Positions 12,201 through 21,694 of a DNA stretch of 64,000 bases are shown here, one piece after another. Source of the stretch: Tachypleus tridentatus (Eukaryota > Arthropoda > Merostomata > Xiphosura > Limulidae). The DNA lies in assembly GCF_004210375.1 (NCBI RefSeq), contig NC_134834.1:151747009-151811008 (forward strand), written 5' to 3'. Within the stretch, counting starts at the first letter, position 1; each line of letters starts with the position of its first letter. Under the pieces are notes generated by a model. It did no database searches, was not told the DNA's origin, and was given only the letters and a program-made list of their open reading frames with translations. A program made the translations under genes and the position numbers.

Positions 12201-15200
12201 ATTTATAAAATACTAACATTTTTCACACCATAACCTACCATGTTGAATACTGGTTTATTCCTCTGGTTGAGTTTATAAAATACTGACATTTTTACACCAT
12301 TGGTTACCGCGTTTAATTCAGGTTCACTTCTCTGGTTAAATTTATAAAATACTATCATTTGTTACACCATAGTATATCATGTTTAATACTTCTTTACTTC
12401 TCTGCTTGAATTAATGAAATACTGGCATTTTTACACCATAATATACCATGTTTAATTCTGGTTTACTTCTCTGGTTCAAGTTATCTAATACTGACATTTT
12501 TCACATCATAATATACTATATTTAATATTGGTTGACTTCTCTGGTTTAGTTTATGAAATACTAATCTTTTTCAGACTATAATTTCTAAGTTTTATTTCCA
12601 TAATATCCTTTTGTAGATAAAGTTTTAAAACCCCTCGTTTTAATCATTAAATAATTTTGAGATGTTTGGAAGTCTGTTGAGTGATAAATTAGAAAAAAAA
12701 TCCAGAAAAATGTTTAGTGACGAAGCGAAAGCTAGACCAATCTTCAAAAGAAAAAATATCTCCATGACAACCGTTGATTCTTGATGAACTTGTGATTATA
12801 TAATAGCTCATTCGTTAAAAAAGTTCATTTTAGTTTCCTTTATATGTTCAATTAATAATTTCCTTTTGAATTTGGATAACATTTCATAATGAAATAGTTA
12901 CAAGTTATCTGAAGGTATTTTAGTTTCAATAATTTAGTTCATACATTATCGATAGATGGCAGTGTATACAAAGATGACTATTCCTTTTGTCAGGAAAGTA
13001 TTGAACTTTCTTTGATTGTTAGAAGTTTCAGTTGTTAGATATACCATTGAGCCACCTGTACACGTTATGTTTGTTTATTTTAATCGACGATGAATTTTAA
13101 ACTCGTCTATAAAACTAATTAAGTTATGAAAAATCTGTTTATTAAGCACCGCGACACTTCACTAATCAACTTTGGTGTCACCGACCTCGCTTGTCTCTTT
13201 AATTTGTTCTTTTAGGCTTCGCTCTACATTTTTTTTATTAATACATTTTAGACTTCATGGTTCCTGCTAATTTCCTTAATAACCACTTTGTTATTGCTTA
13301 AAGTATTCTACAAGGTACCACATAAAAAGATTGTTAAAAATGAACTTACTAAGTGAGAAGGAATAATTGGATTCATTGGATAGAAAGTGGTAGGATAGAA
13401 GTAATTAGAGAGTTGCTATTAAAGGAATTATATCACAAACTGGAGTAATGTCACAAGTTGGTACTCCAGGGTTCAATGCCAGTACCTTTGCTCTATTTAC
13501 TTTGGGTCCGGCATGGCCAAGCGTGTTAAGGCGAGCGACTCCTAATCTGAGGGGTGCGGGTTCGCATCCCTGTCGTGCCAAACATGCTCACCCTTTCAGC
13601 TGTGGGGGCGTTATAATGTGACGGTCAATCCCACTATTCATTGGTAAAAGAGTAGCCCAAGAGTTGGCGGTGGGTGGTAATGACTAGCTGTTTTCCCTCT
13701 AGTCTTACACTGCTAAATTATGGACGGCTAGCAGAGATAGCCCTCGAGTAGCTTTGTGCGAAATTAAAAACAAACAAACTTTTTGCTTTACACCATGACA
13801 TGACATAGATCAAGGACTGGTCAATAAATTACTTAAATTTGCTGATCGTCCGATGAGTTTGTCAAATAAATGGCAGGTGACTTTAATTATAATAAATGCA
13901 AGGTAATGCATGCGAATTTCAGACCTGAACTTGTGAAAGAGCTCATCACGTTGCCTTAGAACGCGTTCATGTACGTTTGTTTTGTTTGTTAACATGTTTT
14001 TTTACTCGTTTCATCAGTCTTTTTGCTGACACCAAGGACAAATTAATTCATGAAGTACGAATGACGGCTGTCATGTATTCAAACACGACCTATGATAATG
14101 AACATTATCGTTATATCTAATTTGTTAAGGTCATGGCCAGGTGGTTAGGGCGCTCGACTCGTAATCCGAGGGTCGCGGATTCGAATTCCCGTCACTACTA
14201 AACATGCTTCTCCTTTCAGCCGTGGGAGCGTTATAATGTGATAGTCAATGCCACTATTTGTTGGTAAAAGAGGGGTGGTGATAATTATCAGCCTTTCTTT
14301 TAGTCTTAAACTGCTAAGTTAATGACTGCTAGCGCAGATAGCTCTCATATAACCTTTCGGGAAATTCAATACAAACAAACAAACATAGCGGAGTTACATA
14401 ATGAACAAATCCTTTGTTTGCTCATTCATAAGCTCAGGCCTGAAATCAATGTTAAACGAAGTGGTAATATAGTGTTTCTAATTTTATTGAATTTTGTGTA
14501 AACATTTATACGAATAACCTCAAGAGTGTAATGAAAAAGAAAGATCCTAGCGTTATGGTTGACCAGTCTATTTAAGTCTTCCAAAACAGCGTAAATAGTG
14601 TCTTAGATTAAATCTATATAAATACATAATACAAGTTTAAAGAGGCTATAACCAAATTGTTTAGCAATAAAATATCTTTATTTCCCGTTTCGTAAAATAT
14701 TTTTTAAAATTTTACAAAGGTTTAACACTTCGTATTTATCTCAATACTTTTGTTTTTAGCTGTTTTTTAATAATGGTCTCGTTAATAAGTTTTGGTTTGT
14801 TTGTTTTTGGAATTTCGCACAAAGCTACTCGAGGGCTATCTGTGCTAGCCGTCCCTAATTTAGCAGTGTAAGACTAGAGGGAAGGCAGCTAGTCATCACC
14901 ACCCACCGCCAACTCTTGGGCTACTCTTTTACCAACGAATAGTGGGATTGACCGTCACATTATACACCCCCACGGCTCTCGTTAATAAGCTTTTGAAAAA
15001 AATATAGAAATATTGAATGCAAATCTAAAGTTACAGTATAGACCATTGGTAACACAATATTTTGTGAATTGTATTCATTCTTGTGATTCTTACCTCAGGA
15101 AGTACGTTGAGTTGTTGGAAGTGGTTAGGGAGAGAGATGCTAGGCTGATAACTGGGATGGGAAGAATGTAATACAAGAATATGCGAAGAACTCTTTAAAA

Positions 15201-18200
15201 AAGACGTTTTGTGGGAATCTGAATTGTGTGTTTAACTGAATTGCCAGGGTTGGTGCATCGTCTACTGGTAAGACAGGTAGGAATATGAGTTACGTAAGAA
15301 AAACTTTTTCGAGGTAGGGGCCATCGGAATGGCATGTTTAAAGGAATTGGTAGGGTTAGTGTAACGTCCATTGGTAAGACAGGTAGGAATATGAGTGACG
15401 TGAAAAACTTTATCGAGGTAGGGGTCATTTGAATTGCGTGTTTAAGAGAATAGTTATGGTTGGTGCATCGTCTACTGATAATAAAAGTATGAATATAAGT
15501 CACATACGAAAAACTTTATCGAGGTAAGGGTCATCTAAATGGCGTGTTTAAAGGAATTGCTAGGGGTGGTGTGTCGTATACTTGTAAGAAGGGTAGGAAT
15601 ATGAGTCACCTAAGAAAACCTTTATCGAGGTAGGGGTCATCTTCAGCTAAGACAATTTTTGAACAGAATAGTTAGTGTTTGGAATGAGTTTTCTCCAAAT
15701 GCTGTAAAAGCAGTAAATTTATGGGGAAGCTGAGTTTGGTTTGTTTTGAATTTTGCGCAAAACTACATGAGAGCTATCTGCACTAGCCGTCGGTAATTTA
15801 GTGGTGTAAGACTAGAGGGAAGGCAGCTAGTCATCACCACCCGCCGCCAACTCTTGTGCTACTGTTTTACCAACTAATAGTGGGATTGACCGTAACATTA
15901 TAACGTTTCCACGGCAAACATGTTTGATGCGATGGGGATTCGAACTTGCGACCCTCAGATTACGAGTCTAGCGCCGTAACCCCTTGGTCATGCCGGGCCA
16001 AAAGCTAACAAAATAAATTATTCAATGTACCCTATCACTCGTTTTGTTTTATGGATATTTTATTTCTTAGTGGTATGAATAATGTGAGATCTGGTCTACT
16101 TAGCAATAACAAATTAGTTAATTTATTCCACAGAGCCTGCTACAAGTTACGATCACTTTTACACAGTCGTATAATATTTGAACGTTCAGCAAACATTTGC
16201 TCGATAATGATACTGAGACCAACGTATAAATAACCTTGTACAGTTCTATGGTTAATCGATCGATTATCTGATCTGGATACTTCACTCACTTTTCAATCAC
16301 TTTCGAACCGGTTATTATCGTATTTATAATGGGTCTTTGTTTCTAGACTAACATTGAAGAATATTCTGGGTATACTGTTATTTTTTTTTTTAAACTAGTG
16401 ATCACCGTGTTAACAGCTCCCTCTAGTAAACAATTAAAATAAAACATTGAAAATATGGCTTACAACACATCCCTTTTCTGGATTCTCAAATTTCTTGAAA
16501 AATCCTAATATAAAACATTTTAATATGTGTGGTAACGACTAACCTTACGATCATTTTTATGTATGTGACGCCCTAAATGAACTAACAAATCCCATGTTGT
16601 GTTTGAATTTATGGTAAGTTACTTTTAGACGAAGCTAGTCTCATTAATGTGGTTTCAGACTTCATTCGTTTTGTTAGTTTTGACGTCGTTTTTTTATAAT
16701 TTATGTATCTCCGAGTTTTATACAATAACATTTCTTCTTTCATTTGTCTTTCCAACTTTGCCTTCCAACCCTATCACGGCAATTTACTTTAAGTTTCTGT
16801 TTTTGGCTTTTGTCAATCTCTAACTGTCTTATGAAAAAAGTGTGACCATGTTGACATAGAGCCAAACCGTTAAAATAATTCCTGTAAACCCGATGAACCC
16901 GAGCTCATGCTATTAATTATAATCGATTTCTAAGTATGGCTCATATATATGTTAATGTGCATCAATATACTTCTAAAGTAATTTCAACACTGCCCAGTGT
17001 TGCTAGAAGGACACGATAGGTTTTTAAACAATGGACAATGATTTAAAAAGAAAGGGTTTAAAAACGTAAAGTTTTACAGAATTATGTCACAGAATTTTCG
17101 TAGATACTTTAATTATTGTCCATTTTCTACTTGCCGGATGTTTTATGTTAATTAGTTCTGGTCAATGTATGAATTCTTTCTTCGAAAGTCAACAAAACAC
17201 TAACTTATCTCCCTCCACGGCCCCCCGCTAGTACAGCGGTATGTCTCCGGATTTACAACGCTAAAATCAGGGGTTCGATTCCCCTCGGTGGGCTGAGCAG
17301 ATAGCCCTTTGGGGCTTTGCTATACGAAAAACACACACACACACTCCTTCCACGTTGTTCACAAAGGTTACGTCACCAGTGACCAGTGTGATAACTATGT
17401 TTCCCCTTTACTTGGTCACATTTCTGATCATATTGTCTACCATTGTTGTTTTGGTTAATAGGATTAAAAATATAAAGGCTGAAATATTTGTGTCTGTCAG
17501 AAACTTGTATGATAATTTGAAATAAGTGCTAAGAATGTAGAGAGAATCGAACCTTGCCTCTGTTTACACTTTTACCCATTTAGTGTAGTGAATAAAATAA
17601 CGGTCTCAAAACTATAATACAATGAACATGTGAGAACCCTGAATAATCTTCTTTGACTGTTTTTTTCAGGTTAACCTGCAGCTTTCCATTTCATTCGGTG
17701 CTCCTGTCATCTGAATCTTTGGATATACAACAACAGTCATCCATTATGTTTCCTTCATCACCGGCGGTCAAAATGACCTCACATAAAGAGACTAGAGAGA
17801 CAAATATTACATCTGAAGACAAGGAATTTATTAAAAAGGTAGAGATATAATACCAGTGTTACTTCTAGATGTACATATAACAGCAGTGTTATTTCTTGAT
17901 GTAGATGTAATACCATTATAATATAGTAACACAACTATCCTACCCTGGATACACAACACATCTATTATGTTCTGTATACATATCACATCTGTCATTCTCA
18001 GTTTTCAACTATATTTATTTATATACATAAGAACTTCTTTTTCCTGTAGACTTAACGCATATTTTTCCTCTGTTTCAGATTGAAGCTGTCCGAGACCGTC
18101 TAGAGAGCCACAGTAATGTGTCAATACTAATTCTTGCTTTAGCACTGTTTTTGTTAATGCTTACGGTGTACATCATGTGGCAAGTTAGAAATTTCTCAGT

Positions 18201-18249
18201 CTTATTGTATAGCAACAAAAACTGTCAAGACTCGTGTTTTTTCTCTTAA
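4673..18249 (+). CDS. MSP-domain tail-anchored protein, MOSPD2-like (six exons)
   Basis: Exons 4673-4758, 4918-5017, 5645-5741, 6753-6879, 17670-17838 and 18079-18249 join in phase (86+100+97+127+169+171 = 750 nt) into 249 residues and a stop, all with GT/AG borders. Residues about 30-145 read as a major sperm protein (VAP) domain: PSTLQF, then VAFKIKTSNPGAFKVQP, then a late EIKKLWRNISSERIVNQKL matching the MOSPD2 'FWKE...RLRC' block. A polar linker, a short helix (EDKEFIKKIEAVRDRLES) and one membrane segment (ILILALALFLLMLTVYIMW) follow. MOSPD2 anchors at the ER and binds FFAT motifs at contact sites. Human MOSPD2 has an N-terminal CRAL-TRIO domain that I do not see. The frame is open upstream of this ATG to a possible acceptor at 4660-4661, so further 5' exons may exist. 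Family call is good; orthology is less certain. Confidence 0.75.
5046..5305 (+). repeat. full-length tRNA-derived SINE, family A
   Basis: In intron 2 of the MOSPD2-like gene. The tRNA-like head has 'actcgtaatccgagggtcg' and the B box GGGTTCGAATTTCC. It is followed by 'aaacatgctcgcc', 'ttggtaaaagaatag', 'cttacactgctaaattaggg', 'gatagccctcgtgtagcttt' and an AAAC-rich tail. This is the most abundant SINE in the window. Confidence 0.85.
5467..5605 (+). repeat. tRNA-derived SINE, family C
   Basis: A third SINE family: 'cccccaagtagcagagcggt' head, 'gacttacaatgctagaagtc', B box GGGTTTCGATACTC, a body 'gatagcctgttgtgtagctt' and a tail of AAC repeats ending just before exon 3 of the MOSPD2-like gene. 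Other copies lie at 7024, 28455 and 41088, and on the minus strand at 32262. Confidence 0.7.
5709..6030 (+). repeat. tandem repeat copying an exon 3' end and its splice donor
   Basis: About seven imperfect units of roughly 35-60 bases, built on 'cgtcttaaagtgttggttc', 'aaactattcctg' and 'gtaggaaggttgttgaa'. The first unit (5709-5755) is the 3' end of exon 3 of the MOSPD2-like gene with its donor (CCTG|gtaggt). Later units carry donor-like GTAGGT or GTAGGA near 5790, 5838, 5936 and 5986. The array therefore appears to have grown from the exon/intron border. Confidence 0.75.
6226..6259. repeat. (TA)n microsatellite
   Basis: About 17 uninterrupted TA/AT dinucleotides in intron 3 of the MOSPD2-like gene. 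Confidence 0.95.
7024..7150 (+). repeat. tRNA-derived SINE, family C
   Basis: The head starts 'gccacctagtggcgcagctg'. It is followed by 'agaaaccgggtttagaaacc', 'acagatagtctgatgtgtc' and an AAAC-type tail. It lies in intron 4 of the MOSPD2-like gene. Confidence 0.7.
7410..8425 (-). pseudogene. Tc1-like transposase, element 1, decayed
   Basis: The frame from the ATG at 8425 is open for 117 residues. It has a helix-turn-helix start (MSLEQRVYIKAIHNAGWTLR, QITADLKCSLNTVKNII), then a GRP-like basic segment (RKGRDRTPKL). After 8072 the frame is broken by many stops, but late blocks survive: PPQSSDLNLVEQIWDF near 7560, corresponding to 'PPxSPDLNPIExxW' with the third acidic position region, and KLDKSQVTCKGTLW. 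It cannot make an active enzyme. It lies in intron 4 of the MOSPD2-like gene. Confidence 0.75.
8505..10044 (+). mobile_element. Tc1-like transposon (element 2), nested in element 1
   Basis: It has long near-perfect terminal inverted repeats of about 80 bases, starting CACTGCTGGCCAAAATCTTA and ending in its complement (ttggccagcagtg). TA follows the 3' end (10045-10046). The 5' flank has TG where TA is expected, so one side of the duplication has mutated. It interrupts element 1 upstream of that element's transposase. Its length of 1540 bp is typical for a Tc1-like element. Confidence 0.85.
8819..9786 (+). pseudogene. Tc1-like transposase, element 2, inactivated
   Basis: From the ATG at 8819 the reading is an almost complete Tc1-type transposase, with stops at 8837 and 8876, a frameshift near 9238 and a stop at 9601. 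It ends at the TGA at 9784. Visible parts are the HTH region (QRAIAGEIGRSKTAVANFLK), a GRP motif (SNGRPKTIS), the first catalytic Asp in LFSDEKKFNLDGPDG, GGGSIMIWGVF, and the late HPACSPELNPIENV. The segment that should hold the second Asp (after IFQQ) is deleted or scrambled. The element is young enough to read through but dead. Confidence 0.85.
10580..12580. repeat. 2-kb minisatellite, ~70-bp unit
   Basis: About 28 tandem, diverged copies of a unit built from 'accatgtttaatactggttt', 'acttctctggttcaatttat', 'aaaatactgacattttttac' and 'accatagtat'. Successive 'acc(a)tgttta' starts at 11888, 11958 and 12028 give a 70-base period. Unit edges differ by a few bases, so it is an old array. It lies in intron 4 of the MOSPD2-like gene, just 3' of the Tc1 pair. 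Short open frames in it are a by-product of the period. Confidence 0.9.
12581..13505. other. intronic spacer, nothing recognised
   Basis: AT-rich sequence without splice-bounded open frames. A few tRNA-like words near 13040 (ccattgagccacctgtac) could be a very old SINE but are too weak to call. Confidence 0.5.
13506..13777 (+). repeat. tRNA-derived SINE, family A
   Basis: Full-length copy: 'gtccggcatggccaagcgtg' head, B box GGGTTCGCATCCC, the complete body, and an AAAACAAACAAAC tail. In intron 4 of the MOSPD2-like gene. Confidence 0.9.
14131..14385 (+). repeat. tRNA-derived SINE, family A
   Basis: Head 'ggtcatggccaggtggttag', 'actcgtaatccgagggtcg', then the body with a short deletion around the 'agagttggcggtgggtggt' segment, ending in repeated ACAA. 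In intron 4 of the MOSPD2-like gene. Confidence 0.85.
14790..14976 (-). repeat. 5'-truncated family A SINE with 13-bp target duplication
   Basis: A minus-strand SINE that starts within the body (…tgggggtgtataatgtgac) and lacks the tRNA head. It is bordered by the same 13 bases, TCTCGTTAATAAG, at 14777-14789 and 14977-14989. Direct duplications of this size are what LINE-driven target-primed insertion leaves, so the 5' truncation probably happened during insertion. Confidence 0.9.
15090..15730 (+). pseudogene. LINE 3' coding remnant with internal 106-bp repeats
   Basis: Two pieces resemble the C-terminal part of LINE polyproteins: 15121-15180 (RDARLITGMGRM, like 'RRATRLIPGL') and 15650-15730 (FLNRIVSVWNEFSPNAVKAV, like 'FFSNRVVxxWNxLPxxVV'). 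Between them lie four imperfect units of about 106 bases, marked by gaggtaggggtcat at 15311, 15415, 15521 and 15627. Many stops are present. The LINE assignment rests on short motifs and is tentative. Confidence 0.45.
15731..16003 (-). repeat. tRNA-derived SINE, family A, full length
   Basis: Complete minus-strand copy: tail 'gtttggtttgttttgaattt', body, then the head with GGGATTCGAACTTGCGACC and the 5' end 'ggcccggcatgaccaagggg' read on the minus strand. In intron 4 of the MOSPD2-like gene. Confidence 0.9.
16004..17220. other. intronic spacer, nothing recognised
   Basis: AT-rich intron 4 sequence of the MOSPD2-like gene. Short open frames here (for example 16051-16233) have no family resemblance or splice support. 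Confidence 0.5.
17221..17345 (+). repeat. tRNA-derived SINE, family B
   Basis: Clean copy: 'ccgctagtacagcggtatgt', 'ggatttacaacgctaaaatc', B box GGGGTTCGATTCCCC, 'gagcagatagccctttgggg' and a tail of (CA)n. It lies 325 bases before exon 5 of the MOSPD2-like gene. Confidence 0.9.
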
Positions 18250-18476
18250 CTTACAGTTAGCTTATTTCAAAATTTTTAAATGATTTTTCCTGTTTTCTTA
18301 TCACAATCCACTTTGTGAAACAACTTGCGATGAAATGTCGACGATTAAAGTCTGATATTAAAATATGATATAATGAGTAGTACAAACTAATTTGATTTAA
18401 ATGGAATTTCCGAACAAATCCATTCATTCAAATACTTGATGGTGGAGAAATCAAGTCTCCATCTTATTGATATAGA

Positions 18477-18482
18477 AATAAA
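18477..18482 (+). terminator. polyadenylation signal AATAAA
   Basis: First AATAAA after the stop of the MOSPD2-like gene, 228 bases downstream. Another occurs at 18715-18720. Use of either is inferred from position. Confidence 0.45.
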
Positions 18483-18764
18483 ATGTTTCCTAAATTACTA
18501 TGATAAAGTTTCAAGTTCAAAAGAAAAACATACCTATATAATTCTTCAAAAAATGCGACTGTATATAAATATTTTGATTCAGGTTTCTGGTACTATCGAA
18601 ACTAAGCTTCGGCAGTTTGTGAATGAAATAATGTATTTTACATCACAAATAAATAAATATTAATCAAACTGGTTTTGGGTAGAATGACTCTGGCTGATTA
18701 TGGCATCATACTCTAATAAAACTCTTGCTTGTATGATACTGGAAAAAAAAAACATTATTAAGCG

Positions 18765-19073
18765 ATGTGCAACTCCCAACTTCGCGAAATTTTTATCCTG
18801 TGTGCATATAGACTTGCAGTGGGGACAGAATTTTTCCATTTCGCCTCAGTTTCCTGTCGTGAACTTTATTTTCTCCATTCAAATGTGCAGGAAAAAAAAA
18901 TGAATTTGCTGCGCGTAGTGGAGCCCAACGAAGGTGAAGAATTTAACACGCAGATTCGATGTTTACGGAGTTATAAAGCGGTGAATATCATCAGAAACAG
19001 TTCTGTGTTATCAGTGTTTCAAGTACCAAGCGACTATTCAAGCGAAATCCTGTCATTTGTGGCCAGAAATTGA
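18765..19073 (+). CDS. unrecognised 102-residue open frame, doubtful
   Basis: An open frame from an ATG at 18765 to a TGA at 19071. It is less AT-rich and has more CpG than its surroundings, and reads as a plausible mixed protein (…ILCAYRLAVGTEFFHF…, LLRVVEPNEGEEFNTQIRCL). I know no family like it. It lies 3' of the MOSPD2-like gene's poly(A) signals, has no visible promoter, and could be a piece of an unknown repeat or chance. Confidence 0.2.
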   Translation: MCNSQLREIFILCAYRLAVGTEFFHFASVSCRELYFLHSNVQEKKMNLLRVVEPNEGEEFNTQIRCLRSYKAVNIIRNSSVLSVFQVPSDYSSEILSFVARN

Positions 19074-20479
19074 GAAAAAAAAACTTAGAAAAGTGTTTTT
19101 AAACACGTAGGGGGAAGATAGTACATCATGAACACTTTACACGCGGATCTAATTGTCTTTCATGAATAACAAAGTTAGAAATCGATAAATAGCTTCAGAA
19201 TGAGTTTTGTGTTGTCTATGACGCCATAAAACGTCATTTCCGGTTCTTGTTGGTGCGTTTTGAGATTCAGAAAAAAACGGTTGAAATTTACATTCTACTG
19301 AATGTAAAACATTTTCTTAAAACACTCAATCCGACCTATTTGTTCACATTTATTTTGTTTCTAGACGTAGTTGGTAGCTTCGTTTTACATCGTACAAAAT
19401 ACACGAACAGTGTCATTGTTGTTGAAACATTATAGCTGGTGACAACAAAATACACGACCAGTGTCATTGTTGGTGAAACACACGTGTGGCAGGGTAGGAA
19501 CGAAATTGGCCATAGCCGGTTGTAAGCCAGGATAATGTCACGAGTATACTGACATGAAGTATCAGCAACTCCCTGTCTGCCACTCAAATTATTGTAAAGT
19601 AACATAAAATGAAAGGTAAGATAAACAGTAGAAAATAATTATCATCTTAAACATTATTTATTTTATTTATTGAGTTTATATTGTATTCATTATGATGTGA
19701 TTTATTATAACCTTTCAACATGTATCCTTCCTTGAGAAAAATCGTATTCCGTAAAAAAAATATTTTTTGAGAATTTCAGAAAAGGACACGAAAAGTGAAC
19801 AATGAAGGGTGCATGATAAGGTAAGGTCCAATCTCTTGAGACTCCAGGTGAGTTTTATCATTAATTAGTACGTTGCTCACCAATAGCGAAGTAAATGTGT
19901 TTTGTCTTTGGACATGAAAACAAAATTCAACCGAGATTACTATACAAGGCTGCAAATCGCTCATAGCCACCATGCACTGTCTTCCCTACGATGGTTAGGC
20001 ACCCTAAGTGAGCACTGGCGCCACAGCTCTCTTACGGGGCAACAAATTGCCCTGCACGGTTAGTGTATGTTGAATGGTGTATTTGAATCTTTTCTAAGCT
20101 TCTGCATACATTTATATTTAAAATAAAACACGTGAATGACTTCATATTTCAATGAGTAACTTCGGTAACCATTCGAAAGGTGACTTAGTACATTACTGTG
20201 ATGATGAGACAAGAAAAATGAAATAATAATAATTTATTCGTTATATTCTCATTGATTTTTTCTGTCTTGTATTTATTTTGTTTTAGTTAAATTATGTGTA
20301 GAAATGGTTACATACAACTTCACAATTTGTATTTTATTGCATATGAAAGAAAACTGAGCAAATCTTAAATAAACGGCAGCAAAACGAAAACTTTAGGCCT
20401 AAGTCAGAGTTAGGTAAGTTACGGGTAAACCTGAACAAGTCACTGCTCCAGATCGAATTGAAACTATCAACTCTCCTTC

Positions 20480-20548
20480 CACGTGCTATTCACGTGCTTT
20501 GACCGTGTGTGTCTGAGTCACCCCAATTTTCTGAAAATTCTTCACGTG
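20480..20548. promoter_or_regulatory. three CACGTG E-boxes plus an AP-1-type site
   Basis: CACGTG occurs at 20480-20485, 20491-20496 and 20543-20548, with TGAGTCA at 20514-20520 between them. CACGTG is bound by bHLH(-zip) factors and TGAGTCA by AP-1 factors. The nearest assembled coding start is more than 4 kb away, so this is an orphan cluster, possibly an enhancer. Confidence 0.35.
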
Positions 20549-21671
20549 CACGATGACACAATACTGGCAACTTGTACTTTGTCACGAAAGATTTTCCGTG
20601 TTTACACTTAACTCCAGGCTTCGGTTTTTAATGTAAATTTAATTAAAAGCAGGGACATATAGAAAATGATATTGTTATAAACCTGAATTAAAGAGACGTA
20701 ACCATCTATGTACAGTTTTAATAGAAATATTTAGTTTAACTACGATGTTAAGTTTAGATCATAATATGTGCAATTCGTTGTAAAATGTAAGGGACAAGTA
20801 CCACCTCTCTCTGCCAAGTTTTATTAGCTTATTATAATTTTGAGTAACGTTTTATAGAAGAACACTTTATATATTTCCATGTACTTTCCACAGTAGCAAT
20901 GTTTGAAACCATTTTATCGTGTTTAACGCAGTGAATTAAACTCATTTGATTTTCAATGATTTCCTTCAAATGTTCTTTTGTTGTTGAAAAACAAACAAAA
21001 ACTGTCCTTATCGAACCATAAATTTTATTTTAGCTGTAACTTGTGTTTTGTGGTTATTGTATTTGATTCGTTTTGAGTAATTTTCGTTACAATAGCGCCA
21101 AACAGTAAAAGTGTCATCCAACAAAGATTGTACTTCGTGTATTTTTTTAAATAGTGAAATTTTATAACGATAATCGAATAATTATACTCAGATTAACTAT
21201 CTTAAGCCTAATGAATTAAGATTTAATACTGTGTTTTCAGTGTTGTTTTTTTTTTTTCTGTACGGGTCTGCGTGACGAAACAGGAAGTAGTGGTGCATTT
21301 TATACGGGTAGTTAAGCTATAAGTCACTATGAGAGTTTCAAAGTATAATATACCTTATTAATGAGGTAAGATATAACGTACATTTATCACGTGTTAAGTA
21401 AAAAGCCAAAAGTAGAACTTGGCAACGAGCCAAAATTCCTGAAATCTTATGAGAAATTGGAGCATGTTTTCAGTGATCTATTAAAATACATGTTGTAATC
21501 TTAGTTTTACAGCAGTTTGTGGTACACTAGGTAGTAAGTAATCTGTCGTATTTGGTCATGGGGCTTTATTCTACCGTTTTGTCTCGTGTCTTTCAGATTC
21601 GTAGTTTTCAAGGTTCTGAGTGTTAATATTTTTCTATTTGTGAAACGATAGTTTATACATTTTGACTTTTA

Positions 21672-21694
21672 AGAGAGAGAGAGAGAGAGAGAGA
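21672..21694. repeat. (GA)n microsatellite
   Basis: About eleven GA dinucleotides in intergenic sequence. Confidence 0.95.

Noticed and set aside
15195-15503. 102-residue minus-strand open frame
   Set aside because: It runs antisense through the 106-bp repeats, and its internal peptide repeats follow the DNA repeat.
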